A stretch of DNA of 64,000 nt from positions 13,780,430 to 13,844,429 of the forward strand of contig OZ038383.1 of NCBI GenBank assembly GCA_964036045.1. The letters run 5' to 3'. Both the position numbers and the translations under genes were made by a program. Below are positions 1-9,836 of the stretch, piece after piece (position 1 is the stretch's first letter; each line of letters starts with the position of its first letter). The stretch comes from Eutreptiella sp. 'Long Island Sound 2002' (lineage: Eukaryota; Euglenozoa; Euglenophyceae; Eutreptiales; Eutreptiaceae). Under the pieces are notes generated by a model. The model made no database searches and was not told the origin of the DNA. It saw only the letters and a list, made by a program, of their open reading frames with translations.

Positions 1-1264
1 TCACCCATGATATCCGCTCATGGTTCAATACACAAATGATTGGAACCATTCACGAACAATTCCCCCCCTTGGATCCCCAATCAGGCGCATGGAGATACCT
101 TCGCCACCTATATCTACATGCCCCATGAAAATGGGAGTGCACTCATGGATCTCTTTCCCAAACATACCATGAGCAATACATATGCGGTAGACTTAGTCTA
201 GCGCTTTGAATTCCACAATTGAGACATGGGCAAAACCCTTGTCACGTATGGCTCCCCATCTCTTCGGCCACACGAAGATATATAACATGGGCGTGAGCAT
301 ATCAAGACATATACCATGCATATAAAACATACCCTCAAAAGTGGCTCCCACCATGATATGCCATGTCCCTCCATGGCCATAACTTCACGCTAAAAATGCG
401 TAGGAACCCAAGGAAAGTTGCTATGCAACCCCAACACTCATGCGGCACATTCGAAAGTCGCATTAAAATATTCGGTTGCACGGTCCAAGAGTTATATATC
501 ACTTTATACCCTCTTGACCCTTTTCCCTTGCTACATCGGGCATGTGTGCGCACCAAAGGCGTTTGATGCTTCCTAAATTAACCTGAGACTAAGGCGCTTG
601 CAACCAAACCTTCCTCATTCTCGTTCCTCACACTCGCGCGTAGATATGATCCTTCAAAGTGGTCCCACGATTCGCTTTTGTTTCCCTTATATCTCCAAGT
701 CAAATGGGTGGCAAGTATAAGGGAAACCTGATTCGGGCACAGGGAAAGGCGTACGACCACTCGAAGAAGTCCAAATCAAGTGCGGCGATGTCGAAGTCGA
801 AAATCCGATTTCGACATCGCGAAAAATTCTGATTAAAATTTCGAGTGCTTATTTAGAGAATTGCGGAGGCAACGAACCCTTTGCTGATGAGATCTGACCC
901 TTCAACGGAATATCCGTCAAAATATCTGGAAATAACAGTTAACCAATCGGTTAACGCAAAATCGCGAGCCAACTGACAGTCGCCGATACATTGACTATCA
1001 GAACGAAAGGCTGAAAAATTACGGAAACATCATGATAATAAAACCCTGTTGATTCCTGATATTCCGATATATAAATCTCCGCTGGCGATGCCTCGGTTCT
1101 GAATATGGCCGCTCATAGCCGGAATGGCCAAACCTATCACACTATCACATCGGGTTAGTTCAGGTGGATGGGAGAGTATGATATCAGCCAATGGCGGCCT
1201 GCCGGCACATAGATACACACCCCAAGTGACCCCAAGATGGCCACGGGGGTCCGAACCGGCTTCA
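1..1264 (-). repeat. 3' LTR of element 1 (left copy)
   Basis: Direct repeat of 10852-12115. On the minus strand the LTR starts TGAAGCCGG at 1264. Its other end lies at or just before the window start: the matching copy has TG at 10849-10850, three bases upstream of the base equivalent to position 1. No protein-coding frame here is convincing; the short frames are mirrored in the other LTR. Confidence 0.9.
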
Positions 1265-1275
1265 CCCCCCTTCTC
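1265..1275 (-). promoter_or_regulatory. Polypurine tract of element 1
   Basis: On the minus strand GAGAAGGGGGG lies immediately before the TGAAGCC start of the 3' LTR. This is the position and composition of a plus-strand-synthesis primer, and it fixes both the LTR border and the orientation of the element. Confidence 0.75.
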
Positions 1276-1658
1276 AGAGCGTTGTTACCGCTCGGAAGTC
1301 ATTGAAGAGAGGACGGGAGGACCCCAATGAGCTCCAACCCCCCCCCCCCATGTCCCAAGGACACATGGAGGCCCCACATACGTCGTAGGCGTCCCCCACG
1401 CCCCAAGGGAGGGGTGAGGACACTGAAAATCGGTGCCCTACGCCATATCCGGTATCCTCTTGATCTACAACATGGACCAAGGGGATCAAAGATAGAAAAA
1501 CGTCGTCGATCGATCTAAATACGTATACCACGATGAAATATATACGTGGAGATCGAGTGAAGGGGGTATATGGCCAATCAAGGCCGAAAAATCCCCGGAT
1601 GAACGCCCTCACCCGTCTCCTCAATCACAGAAACAAACAAAATGCCAAGGGGGATCCA
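1276..1658 (-). other. 3' untranslated segment of element 1
   Basis: About 380 bases between the pol stop and the polypurine tract. It holds a C10 run near 1340 and no recognisable domain. If the TAA that ends pol at 1659-1661 were read through, the frame would stay open for about thirty more codons to a TGA, but nothing there resembles a known domain. Confidence 0.5.
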
Positions 1659-4600
1659 TTACGGTGCTACAGCAGCAACCAAGTGGACCAACACGTCCTT
1701 GACATCCAAAGAAATACCCTTTTTCTTTAGGTAGTCCATCCAGACCGTGGTATACCTCGGCACGAAACTGCTCGGAGGCTCCCACGAATCTCTGGATGCG
1801 GCGAATCCCTTCCAACGGACTTTATAAAGCCTTCCCCCAGGCGTCCCCGGGTCCGGCTTGTCCGCCAGGATCTTCTCAGCGGTGAAGTCGTCGTCCTCAC
1901 CCTCATCGCCCGAGTCCACATCGCCGGCCGTGAACTCGAAGGTGACGGGACGTCCGCTGGGGTCTGGTGCTCGGGGACGAAGCTGGGTATGGTCACGGTC
2001 CAGGATCTTGTTATCCCCCACACGAACCGCATACACATCCTGCCCGACCTTCCGCACGATTACCCCCGGCACATACCAAGATGCCTGCCGATGCCTGGAC
2101 AGGACATCCTTGTGGTGCCGCTCCGCCCACACGGTGTCTTGGAGAGCATACTTCTGGACTTTTCCCTGCTTGAAGTACTTGGCCCTCTTGTCATGCTCGT
2201 CCTGAAGTGCCTTGCACACCTTGGCCGCCGTGTCGTCAGCCTCAGACATCATAGCGTTCGCATCCCGGGCCACTTTGCCATGGTTCATCCACGGGAGAGT
2301 GCGTGACACTCGATCCCGTAGGAACAGGATACGATGGGGCGACAGTCCAGTGGGTCCCGGAAGGTCGTGATACGCTTGGAGTACTCTCCACAGCGAGTTA
2401 TACCAATTCCGGCCCGGTTCGTCGATGTGTAGCTGGCGGAACTTCTCGAACATCTGCCGCCCGGCCACCTCAGCTCGGCCATTCGACCGGCTGTGGTACG
2501 CCACAGTCTTGGCGTGCCGAATGCCCATGTGCTTGCACATTGTCTTGAACCACGTCCCCACGAATTGACTGCCCCGATCGCTGCAGATGACAGCTGGGAC
2601 ATCAAAAATCGTCAGCCAATGCCTGATCATGGCATTAGCGACGGTCTTGGCCTGCAACCCCACTCCATGCTTGTCCTTCTTGTCCTTCTTCTTGGACTTC
2701 TTGCCAGGGACCGCCACGATATACCCACTGTGCCTGTCCACCGCCAGAATGACACAGTCGTAGGTCTCTCCTTCCACGGTGACCTCAGGCATGGCGAATA
2801 CATCCATGGCCACGGACCGCATAGGGGCCTCCGGTATAGCCGTATACACCGGGTTGCCCGCTGTGGAGTGGTTGGGGCTCTTCGTGGCCCGACACACGGC
2901 ACAGTCGCTACAGTACCTATCCAGGATGGCGTCGTACCCCAGAGGGAACTTGAAGCGCCACTCCAGGTCCTGCTGCATCTTGTCTCGGCCAGGGTGCATG
3001 AGCTGGGCGTTGTGCCAATGGTCAATGAGCTCCTCCACTCGGTTCTCGGGCACCAGCAGCTTGTCCTTGAGGAACAACTTGTCGCCATCCTCGGTCAAGC
3101 CCTCGGGCCACTCGTCGTCCGACGGGGCGCTCACGGCATTCCAGTACTTGCTCCAGTGCTCGGATGCCGCGTAGTCATCCGACCAGTCCTCTGTGAGCAC
3201 CGACCTGACTAGCTCTACAGGGGCCACCATCCATTGCTCGAGGGTTTCCTCTCGAATAGCTTGGACGCGGGCACCCCGGAACTTGGCTAGGTCTGTACGA
3301 TTTGCCATCCCCACAAAGCACTTGACCCCTTCTTGCTCCATGACCTTCTCCATCTCGATGATGCGCTTGGCCTCCTCGGTCTCCTCGGCGTTGCCATGGC
3401 TGGATATGTCCATCCACGCCTTGCCCGCGGGGTAGGCCCAGCAACTGAGGCAATCTGCCACAGTGTTGTCCTTCCCCGGGACGTACACGACGCTGAGGTC
3501 GAACTTGGCGAACGTCTCGTGCCATCGGGCACTCCTAGCCGCTGGTCCTGAGGGGGTGTCGACATGCTCCTTGTGCCAGCTCTGTAGGGACTGGTGGTCC
3601 GTGCAAACCACCACCGGCTGCAGTCCGATGTGGCCAGACCACTTCCTGAGCGCACATACAATGGCGTATGTCTCCTTCTCCCTCGCGGTCCATGTTCGGC
3701 GTTGGCCCTCGGCCAGGATCCTGCTCCAAAACGCCACGGGAACATGAGTCCCGTCGTCCCGGACTTGCTCGAGGACTGCCCCCACGGCATAGTCCGAGGC
3801 GTCTGTCCGTAGCACGAATCCCTTGTCCGGGTCCACCAGGAACAACCCCAACTGCCCCAGGAGTCGCTCCTTCAGGCGGTTGAACGCATCCTCAGCCTCA
3901 GGGGTCCAGGCAAGCTTCTTCTTGCTCCCCTTCCGGCCATCGAAATTGCCCACTTGCAGCATCTTGTGCAGCGGCCCCGACAGTTCTGCATACATCCGGA
4001 AATAGCCCGAATAGTAGTTGCAGAACCCCATGAAGGACCGGAGTTCGCTGATGGTCCCGGGCTTCTCCCAGTGGTGCAGGGACGCCAGCTTCCCAGGCAT
4101 GGGACGGCGTTGCCCGTGACCAACCACGTGACCCGCGAACTCCACTTCCTTCACGAATAGTGAGGCTTTGGTGGGCTTGCACACCATGTTGTGCTTGTCC
4201 AACTCGCTGAGCACGCGGCGCAGATCCTTCTCATGCGCGTTGATGAGCTCGTCCTCAGTCATGTTCTCCGTGCCGGACCCGATGATGATGTCATCAACGA
4301 AGGGATCGGCACAGTCCCGGACAGGACCGAGTAGGTCCTCCATCATGCGCTGGAAAGCGGCATTGCCATTCTTGGCGCCCATAGGCACCACTTTCCACTG
4401 CATGGGCCCCAGCGGCGTCGACATCGCTGTGCAGGGCCTGGAGTCCGGGTGTAGCGGCATCTGGTGGTAACCGTGTTTCAGGTCCAACACCGTGAAAATC
4501 CGCTTTTTCTGTTGCTTTTGGAGGATGGAGTCGATCAGGGGAAGCGAGTACGAGTCGTGCTCGGTCTGCTCGTTCAAACCTGTGTAATCAACCACCAACC

Positions 4601-6644
4601 TCCACTCGCCCTTCTCCTTCTTGGGCACGATGAAGGCCGGGCTGGCCCACTCACTGTCGGAGGGTTCGATCCATCCCCGCTCAATGAACTCGGCCAACAG
4701 CTTCTTCATGGCCTCGGCCCGAACGCCCTGAAGTTGGTACTCCCGATGACGATAGATCTTCGGGTTCGGCTTCAGCTTGATCTTCGCTGTACCAAACCTC
4801 CCACGATCTGGAGGGTTCTTGTTGGCGACGCCACTGAACAGCCGCGGATAGGCCTTGATCAGCCTCTCCTTCAGCTCGGCGACCTTCGGGTTCTCCTGGG
4901 CCTCCTCAGCCGCTTGCTTCGGTATAGATACAACCGACCGCACTGGGGTATAGGCCTCTTCTGGGTCCAATTCCGACTTCTCCTCGTCCGATATGCCGTC
5001 TTCATCGTCGTGGGGAGCTCTTCCCACCGATAATCTTCGGAAATTTGCGGCCTCGGGCTGGTGACTGTCGCTATCGGCACCCATTCTTGGAAAATCCCAT
5101 GTTGGTGGGTCCGACCCAACCGGACCATCGTATTGGTCCGCGATGTGATCCATGACCCTCGCCACGAACTCGTCCTTCTCGTACTTGCCGGTGACCAACA
5201 TCTTGTCATCCCACCAATGCGGAGATGTGACCATGGCCCGCCTCTTCTTGGCTGCCACACGGTCGTGCATCCCCATCCGCATGTAGTTGACAACGTCGTC
5301 GATCTCGGCGTGGGACAGGACGTCAATGCCATCAATAGGCTGATCCGTCCCCTCCTTGGGCTCAAACATGACCTTCATGGGCACCGCCTCCACCCTACGG
5401 ATGAATGCTTCATCACCCGTGGGCTGGGCTTGCGCCCCATCCACCAGGAAAGCCTTGGTACCCCACGCTTGACCCGGGGAGGGCATTGATACACCCTTGG
5501 CGTCGATGAACAACTCCTCCTCTGACCCGAATGACATCTCGTTCAGGGTGATGGAGTCCAGCGTCGACTTGAGACCCTCCAGCGGACATGGGGTGGATCC
5601 TATGCCGGTTATGACCAGGATCCCCCTCGCCCTATCCGCGATGATCTTCTCCACCGTACGTCTGGTGTTATCCAGGGAGCCATGCCAATACATGGGTCCC
5701 CACTCCTTCAAACCCCAATGCCTATGCCAGGCTGAGTCTCCTCGATGCCAATGCCTCCTACACTTCCGCAAAAGTGGGGCATCCCGGGAAGCGAAGACGT
5801 CCGTCTCGGGCGCTTCGGCTCCCAGCGTCTGGATCATCCTGGCATACACCTGTGGCGCCATTCCATACTCCGTGAGCTGAACTCCACGGTCTCCTCTGGA
5901 CTTGGCACCCACAGCTTGCACCGCTTGGACGATCCGATCCTCTTCCTCAGCATTCCATTGGGATGATCCGCATGCATAATCCGTGGACAGCCATGTGAGG
6001 CATTCATCATCCTCCCGGACCAGCGTTGCACGATGGGGAAGGGCCCCAATGGCATTTGCCACCATGAAGTCATACCCCATGATCATATCCCAATCTGTAA
6101 TGTCGGCCACGTAGAAGTTCCCGGATAGAGTGCTTCTCTTCGCCTGATCAGGGCGGTTCAAGCGCTCATGCTCCCAGAAGTCCATGCTGATAGTGGCCTC
6201 ATGGGTGCCACCACCCATAATCTCTCCGTTGGCGACCTTCAGGCGGACCGGTCTCCGGCTGGGCTGCAGGAATTCCTCCTTGAACAAGCCTCTCCGGACC
6301 AAGCTCACCTGGGCACCCGTATCCACCAACACATCCACCACCTTCTCTTCTCGTCCGCACCGTACTCGCACTTTCAAGTGCAACTGCCGCTCGTCGCCAT
6401 GAGGTGTATGGACGACTCTCACGGCATGCAACTCTAGCACGTCCGGGTGCATCAGGACTTCAAGGGTATGGTCACGGATGGTGTAGATCTTGGGTTGGTC
6501 CTGCCCGTCCACGGGGCTCTCCGTGGTCGCTCCTTCCTTCTTGCCATGTCCCGTACCCACATGTACTTCCCTTGGCAGGGCGCTCCAGGGGTTGGGAGTG
6601 GCGAAGCTCAGTGGTTTTGGCTCTTCTGGAGCCTTCTTCGGCAC
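1659..6644 (-). CDS. pol: Pol polyprotein of element 1 (PR, methyltransferase-like, RT, RNase H, IN, chromodomain)
   Basis: A 1,661-residue polyprotein that would process gag, copy the element RNA and integrate the cDNA. The aspartic protease has VDTGAQVSLV (DTG 108-110). Residues about 280-405 form a module with DVFAS (282-286) related to the methyltransferase-like part of DIRS elements, but its NPPF position reads WHGS. The reverse transcriptase spans about 620-870 with FVDD at 782-785. RNase H begins at FVLRTDASDYAVGAVLEQ (about 943). Integrase has an HHCC finger (H1209 to C1251) and D1281, D1356, E1392, a DD35E spacing. A chromodomain (about 1588-1640, with YKVRWKGF) ends the protein and in relatives targets insertion to heterochromatin. 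The first ATG is at 6644, but the frame is open back to the TAG at 6726, so translation probably enters from gag. No internal break was seen. Confidence 0.95.
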   Translation of the reverse strand: MPKKAPEEPKPLSFATPNPWSALPREVHVGTGHGKKEGATTESPVDGQDQPKIYTIRDHTLEVLMHPDVLELHAVRVVHTPHGDERQLHLKVRVRCGREEKVVDVLVDTGAQVSLVRRGLFKEEFLQPSRRPVRLKVANGEIMGGGTHEATISMDFWEHERLNRPDQAKRSTLSGNFYVADITDWDMIMGYDFMVANAIGALPHRATLVREDDECLTWLSTDYACGSSQWNAEEEDRIVQAVQAVGAKSRGDRGVQLTEYGMAPQVYARMIQTLGAEAPETDVFASRDAPLLRKCRRHWHRGDSAWHRHWGLKEWGPMYWHGSLDNTRRTVEKIIADRARGILVITGIGSTPCPLEGLKSTLDSITLNEMSFGSEEELFIDAKGVSMPSPGQAWGTKAFLVDGAQAQPTGDEAFIRRVEAVPMKVMFEPKEGTDQPIDGIDVLSHAEIDDVVNYMRMGMHDRVAAKKRRAMVTSPHWWDDKMLVTGKYEKDEFVARVMDHIADQYDGPVGSDPPTWDFPRMGADSDSHQPEAANFRRLSVGRAPHDDEDGISDEEKSELDPEEAYTPVRSVVSIPKQAAEEAQENPKVAELKERLIKAYPRLFSGVANKNPPDRGRFGTAKIKLKPNPKIYRHREYQLQGVRAEAMKKLLAEFIERGWIEPSDSEWASPAFIVPKKEKGEWRLVVDYTGLNEQTEHDSYSLPLIDSILQKQQKKRIFTVLDLKHGYHQMPLHPDSRPCTAMSTPLGPMQWKVVPMGAKNGNAAFQRMMEDLLGPVRDCADPFVDDIIIGSGTENMTEDELINAHEKDLRRVLSELDKHNMVCKPTKASLFVKEVEFAGHVVGHGQRRPMPGKLASLHHWEKPGTISELRSFMGFCNYYSGYFRMYAELSGPLHKMLQVGNFDGRKGSKKKLAWTPEAEDAFNRLKERLLGQLGLFLVDPDKGFVLRTDASDYAVGAVLEQVRDDGTHVPVAFWSRILAEGQRRTWTAREKETYAIVCALRKWSGHIGLQPVVVCTDHQSLQSWHKEHVDTPSGPAARSARWHETFAKFDLSVVYVPGKDNTVADCLSCWAYPAGKAWMDISSHGNAEETEEAKRIIEMEKVMEQEGVKCFVGMANRTDLAKFRGARVQAIREETLEQWMVAPVELVRSVLTEDWSDDYAASEHWSKYWNAVSAPSDDEWPEGLTEDGDKLFLKDKLLVPENRVEELIDHWHNAQLMHPGRDKMQQDLEWRFKFPLGYDAILDRYCSDCAVCRATKSPNHSTAGNPVYTAIPEAPMRSVAMDVFAMPEVTVEGETYDCVILAVDRHSGYIVAVPGKKSKKKDKKDKHGVGLQAKTVANAMIRHWLTIFDVPAVICSDRGSQFVGTWFKTMCKHMGIRHAKTVAYHSRSNGRAEVAGRQMFEKFRQLHIDEPGRNWYNSLWRVLQAYHDLPGPTGLSPHRILFLRDRVSRTLPWMNHGKVARDANAMMSEADDTAAKVCKALQDEHDKRAKYFKQGKVQKYALQDTVWAERHHKDVLSRHRQASWYVPGVIVRKVGQDVYAVRVGDNKILDRDHTQLRPRAPDPSGRPVTFEFTAGDVDSGDEGEDDDFTAEKILADKPDPGTPGGRLYKVRWKGFAASRDSWEPPSSFVPRYTTVWMDYLKKKGISLDVKDVLVHLVAAVAP

Positions 6645-6686
6645 CCGATGTGCCTTCGCTTTCTCAGGGTTTCCACTGATTTTCGG

Positions 6687-6728
6687 AGGAGAGACCTCCG
6701 AGGTCCCACTCCCGTGGGGGCTCCTCTA
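6687..6728 (-). promoter_or_regulatory. Amber codon with nested hairpins between gag and pol
   Basis: The gag block ends GSQV-TAG, and the same frame continues without another stop into pol. Directly after the TAG the minus strand can fold: AGGAG pairs with CTCCT about thirty bases on, and inside it CCCAC pairs with GTGGG across GGGA, and ACCT pairs with AGGT across CGG. An in-frame amber with downstream structure is how gammaretroviruses make Gag-Pol by readthrough. The fold was drawn by hand; readthrough is inferred. Confidence 0.5.
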
Positions 6729-8252
6729 GACTTGGCTTCCCGCAGCCCCTTCCGGCTGCGATCCGCCAGGACTTTGTCCACCACGTTGCTGGGCTTTGAG
6801 TTCCTCCAACGTCCTCAACATGTCCTCAGCAACCTCCTCGATCGACCTCACTCGTCGGTCTTGGCCAGGTCCACCCCCATAGCCTCTTCCTCCGCCTTTT
6901 CCTTGGCCTTTGCCTTGGCCTTTTCCCCCATCTCCGCCCTTCGCCTTCCAGTCGGAAATCCGCTGCTCCTTGGGCTTCTTCTCGGGGTGGGCTGCGAAGT
7001 AGGCCTTCTTGTCCGCCTCATACACCTTGCACTGACGGTGGTCGTGTGCATGGTTATTTCCCTTGCCATAACAGACCCAGCACCCGTCCCGCTGAGACCT
7101 GTACTCCCGGAACGAGAGCGGTGGGTTCCCGATCCTCCTTGGCTCTTTGCCCTTCTTGGGTCCCACCTGGCTCCATCTGGACCGATCCTGCCCATGGTTC
7201 TTCACGTTGTGCGCCACAAACGCGAAGAAATGGGCCTCCTCGTGATCCTCCTGGGACCACTGGTCTTGGCCACTTCCACTACCATCCTCCGCGGAGTTGG
7301 CCGTGTCCTCCTGGATCTCTCGATGATGGCGATCTTCTCGGTGGCCTCGTTGTCCATGACCATGTCGATCCTGCACGTGGGCCTCGTTCTTCGCATTGAG
7401 CTTCAACTCCACCGTGATGTACTTCACGATCTCGTCAAGGCTCATGCGGGCGAAGATGACTTGCATCCTCAGTGGCTCCCCGCGCCTCCACTCCACGTTG
7501 TTGAGGCGCAGCAACCTTTGCCCCATGGAGTCCCCGAATACCTCCACGTACACGGCGTTCTTCAGGCCCAACATCCGGTTGGGTTCGCCCAGGTTCCTCC
7601 TGAAGAACTCCATGATACCCGCGTGGGTATCCTCCGCCGCCATAATCCTCACCGCCACCCGCTTCTTGGCCCTCTTCTTCTCCTCGTCCTCCACTCTCCT
7701 CTTCCAGTTGCCCGGGAGGACGTCCTTCAGCAAGTGGCGGATCTCACTGGCCCCGTTCCAGTCCTCCACCAACTTGAGGCATCTGCGGTACTTCCGCAGA
7801 TACCGGTTCCACTCCCGGACCCGCAACTCACCGCGGTCCAGCGGCAGCGGGATGGACCACAAGTCCTCCAGCTTCTGGTTCGGAGCGTCCACCCGCTCCT
7901 CATCCTCCAGCCACTGGAGGCAGGCCTGCTCCGTCCGGATCAATCCTTCCCGGATCTGATCCCGCAGCTCCTCTTTCAGGTCCTGCGCCAAGCGGTGTGG
8001 GAATGTCCGGCATACCCACTTGTCCCGCGGCGCTCCCCGCATCTCGCCGACGACCTCCTCGGCGAAGTCCTCCCAGTCCAGGATGAAGTCATCCAGGTTG
8101 GACGGGTTCCCGTCGTAATAGGGGATTTTGATTCCCCTGAGGTCGTCAATCCTGATGGCGTCTCCGACGTCTCCAGCCACCACTCCACCGAGACGGATAC
8201 CACCTGTGGCCGGGGGGTGTGAGTACACTCCCCGTACATCCCTCTCCTCCAT
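6726..8252 (-). CDS. gag: Gag capsid/nucleocapsid block of element 1
   Basis: A 508-residue Gag-type protein expected to package element RNA. Residues about 27-290 are alpha-helical and charged, beginning IKIPYYDGNPSNLDDFILDW, the usual opening of a Ty3-type capsid domain (a conserved tryptophan after a G-N-x-x hinge). Further on a Cys/His cluster, CWVCYGKGNNHAHDHRQC, gives a CX2CX6HX6C variant of the nucleocapsid zinc knuckle, followed by a basic Gly/Lys-rich stretch (GKGQGKGQGKGGGRG) that suits RNA binding. The frame is the same as the block before it (TGA between) and pol after it (TAG between). The start is uncertain: ATG at 8252 is the first after the TGA, but in an intact element this could be the interior of one long Gag. 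Confidence 0.85.
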   Translation of the reverse strand: MEERDVRGVYSHPPATGGIRLGGVVAGDVGDAIRIDDLRGIKIPYYDGNPSNLDDFILDWEDFAEEVVGEMRGAPRDKWVCRTFPHRLAQDLKEELRDQIREGLIRTEQACLQWLEDEERVDAPNQKLEDLWSIPLPLDRGELRVREWNRYLRKYRRCLKLVEDWNGASEIRHLLKDVLPGNWKRRVEDEEKKRAKKRVAVRIMAAEDTHAGIMEFFRRNLGEPNRMLGLKNAVYVEVFGDSMGQRLLRLNNVEWRRGEPLRMQVIFARMSLDEIVKYITVELKLNAKNEAHVQDRHGHGQRGHREDRHHREIQEDTANSAEDGSGSGQDQWSQEDHEEAHFFAFVAHNVKNHGQDRSRWSQVGPKKGKEPRRIGNPPLSFREYRSQRDGCWVCYGKGNNHAHDHRQCKVYEADKKAYFAAHPEKKPKEQRISDWKAKGGDGGKGQGKGQGKGGGRGYGGGPGQDRRVRSIEEVAEDMLRTLEELKAQQRGGQSPGGSQPEGAAGSQV

Positions 8253-8261
8253 GGAGTGCGG

Positions 8262-9836
8262 TCAAGTTGGGCCTGAACCCATGGGGTTTGGAATGCGGGA
8301 AGGATTTGCCCCATCGGCCGTCCATATCCCCGTATTGGGATCCTTCGCCCACAGGTTTCCGCTTGGATGGCCTCGACCATGTCCGTCGGCGCTTCCCATG
8401 GTTCGCCCCTGCATGGTCTGGTTCTGGATCTCGATCTTCTCTTCCGCATAGACTGCCATATTCGTTGTGAGCGGTACATCCTGGGCGGCATGGGACATCT
8501 GTACCGTCAGGCTCCTCGGGTCCGTGGTCACGTACCCTTCCCGCATGGACCCAGCCGGTGCCGTGTGTTCCCCGAGCATTGTGGATTCGCTGAACAGGGG
8601 AACATACGGCAGCGCACCCGGGTCAACACGCGGAGGCGCGTATGGTGCCTCTGCAGGGCCGCCCATGGGTTTCTCCATGGCGCTCCTGAGGGTCTTAACC
8701 CGCTCCACCAGCTCTACCGCGGCCGGCTTTGCCGGGAGCTCTGGACCCGAGGCCAGGGACTGTCGCTCCTCTAGCCTTCTCAGGCGTCCCGACATGTCCT
8801 CCACTAAGTGGAGGAGGCTGTCCACCACTTGCTGCTGCTTCTGCAGGGCCAGCTCCAGATTCTCCCGGTACCAGGCCTGATCCGCTCGCAGCTCCTCCAT
8901 GTGGTTCTCCGCGGCTGACTGGTCGTCCAGGATCCCCGCGACGTCCTCCTCTAGAGCGTCCTTGGCGTTGTCCAGGCGGTCAAGGTGATGCACGATGGCG
9001 TCCATCCCCATCTTCGGGTACTTGCCCATGAGGAAGGACACGTGCTCGCAGTGGCACGCAGCGTGCTTTCCGCCGGATTCAGCGCAACCCGCGGTTCCCG
9101 GCACCTCAGACTCATCGCCCATGGGCGTATCGCCTATGGCGTCCGTCTCTGGTCCCGTGTGCCGGGGCACAGGTGCCGTCTGGGCCCTGGCCGGCCTCTC
9201 CAAGCCCTCGGCGTCGTGCTGCAGGGCGGGCTCGGGGGCCGTATGCGCCCTGGCGATCGGCGCGGGCGTCTCCGACTCCGAAGGTGGCTCGTGGGCTGTC
9301 TGATAGCCCTCGGAGTGTCTCTCGGATTCCCACAGCCTGACCGGGCTGGGGTCCGTATCCATAGCCCCGGCGTCCCTTGCCGCGGACTTGGGTGACCCGC
9401 GCTTCCGGTAGCGCCGGGCCCGTCCTCCACTGCTGCCTGAATGGCAGGCCTCATCAGAGTTATCCGCGGCGGAGCGGAGGTTGCATGCCTTTCGGCAGCG
9501 ACGCTCGCACATGGAGACCAGGTCCTCCATGTCACGTCCTCCTCTTCCCGAATGTCGTTCTTCTCTTCGGGCTTCAACCTCCGGAGTTCGCCATGCTCTT
9601 GAACGTCTCGGTCCTTCTATGGCTCCAATCTCCGGCGTGGTCTCCACCGAGTCCACAATACGCACCCGGGGCGTACTTGGGCAGGGCTCATGAGGGCCCA
9701 AGTCCCCGGGTCGGCGGTTGGTAGGGGCAGCAGGTAAGCCTCTGCTACCATAAAGAAGGTCCCTACCAGGACCGGCCCCCGCTGTGCCCCTTCCGCCTGT
9801 CACCCCTGCTGACTTGCTCCGGATCAATGATTGCAT
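8262..9836 (-). CDS. N-terminal gag-like block of element 1 (coiled coil)
   Basis: A 524-residue protein at the 5' end of the element coding region. No known domain is recognised. Residues about 270-380 are rich in heptad-like leucines and charges (for example LEEDVAGILDDQSAAENHMEE and VVDSLLHLVEDMSGRLRRLEE), so a coiled coil is likely; the flanks are Pro/Ala/Gly/Glu rich and probably disordered. It ends in TGA at 8262-8264, and the next block starts eight bases later in the same frame. TGA differs from CGA by one C-to-T change, so the two blocks may be one Gag split by mutation; alternatively this is a separate first protein. The start is the first ATG, at 9836. Confidence 0.65.
   Translation of the reverse strand: MQSLIRSKSAGVTGGRGTAGAGPGRDLLYGSRGLPAAPTNRRPGDLGPHEPCPSTPRVRIVDSVETTPEIGAIEGPRRSRAWRTPEVEARREERHSGRGGRDMEDLVSMCERRCRKACNLRSAADNSDEACHSGSSGGRARRYRKRGSPKSAARDAGAMDTDPSPVRLWESERHSEGYQTAHEPPSESETPAPIARAHTAPEPALQHDAEGLERPARAQTAPVPRHTGPETDAIGDTPMGDESEVPGTAGCAESGGKHAACHCEHVSFLMGKYPKMGMDAIVHHLDRLDNAKDALEEDVAGILDDQSAAENHMEELRADQAWYRENLELALQKQQQVVDSLLHLVEDMSGRLRRLEERQSLASGPELPAKPAAVELVERVKTLRSAMEKPMGGPAEAPYAPPRVDPGALPYVPLFSESTMLGEHTAPAGSMREGYVTTDPRSLTVQMSHAAQDVPLTTNMAVYAEEKIEIQNQTMQGRTMGSADGHGRGHPSGNLWAKDPNTGIWTADGANPSRIPNPMGSGPT

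Noticed and set aside
6447-8222. 591-codon plus-strand frame over gag of element 1.
   Set aside because: It is the antisense shadow of gag and the start of pol, whose domains are clear on the minus strand.
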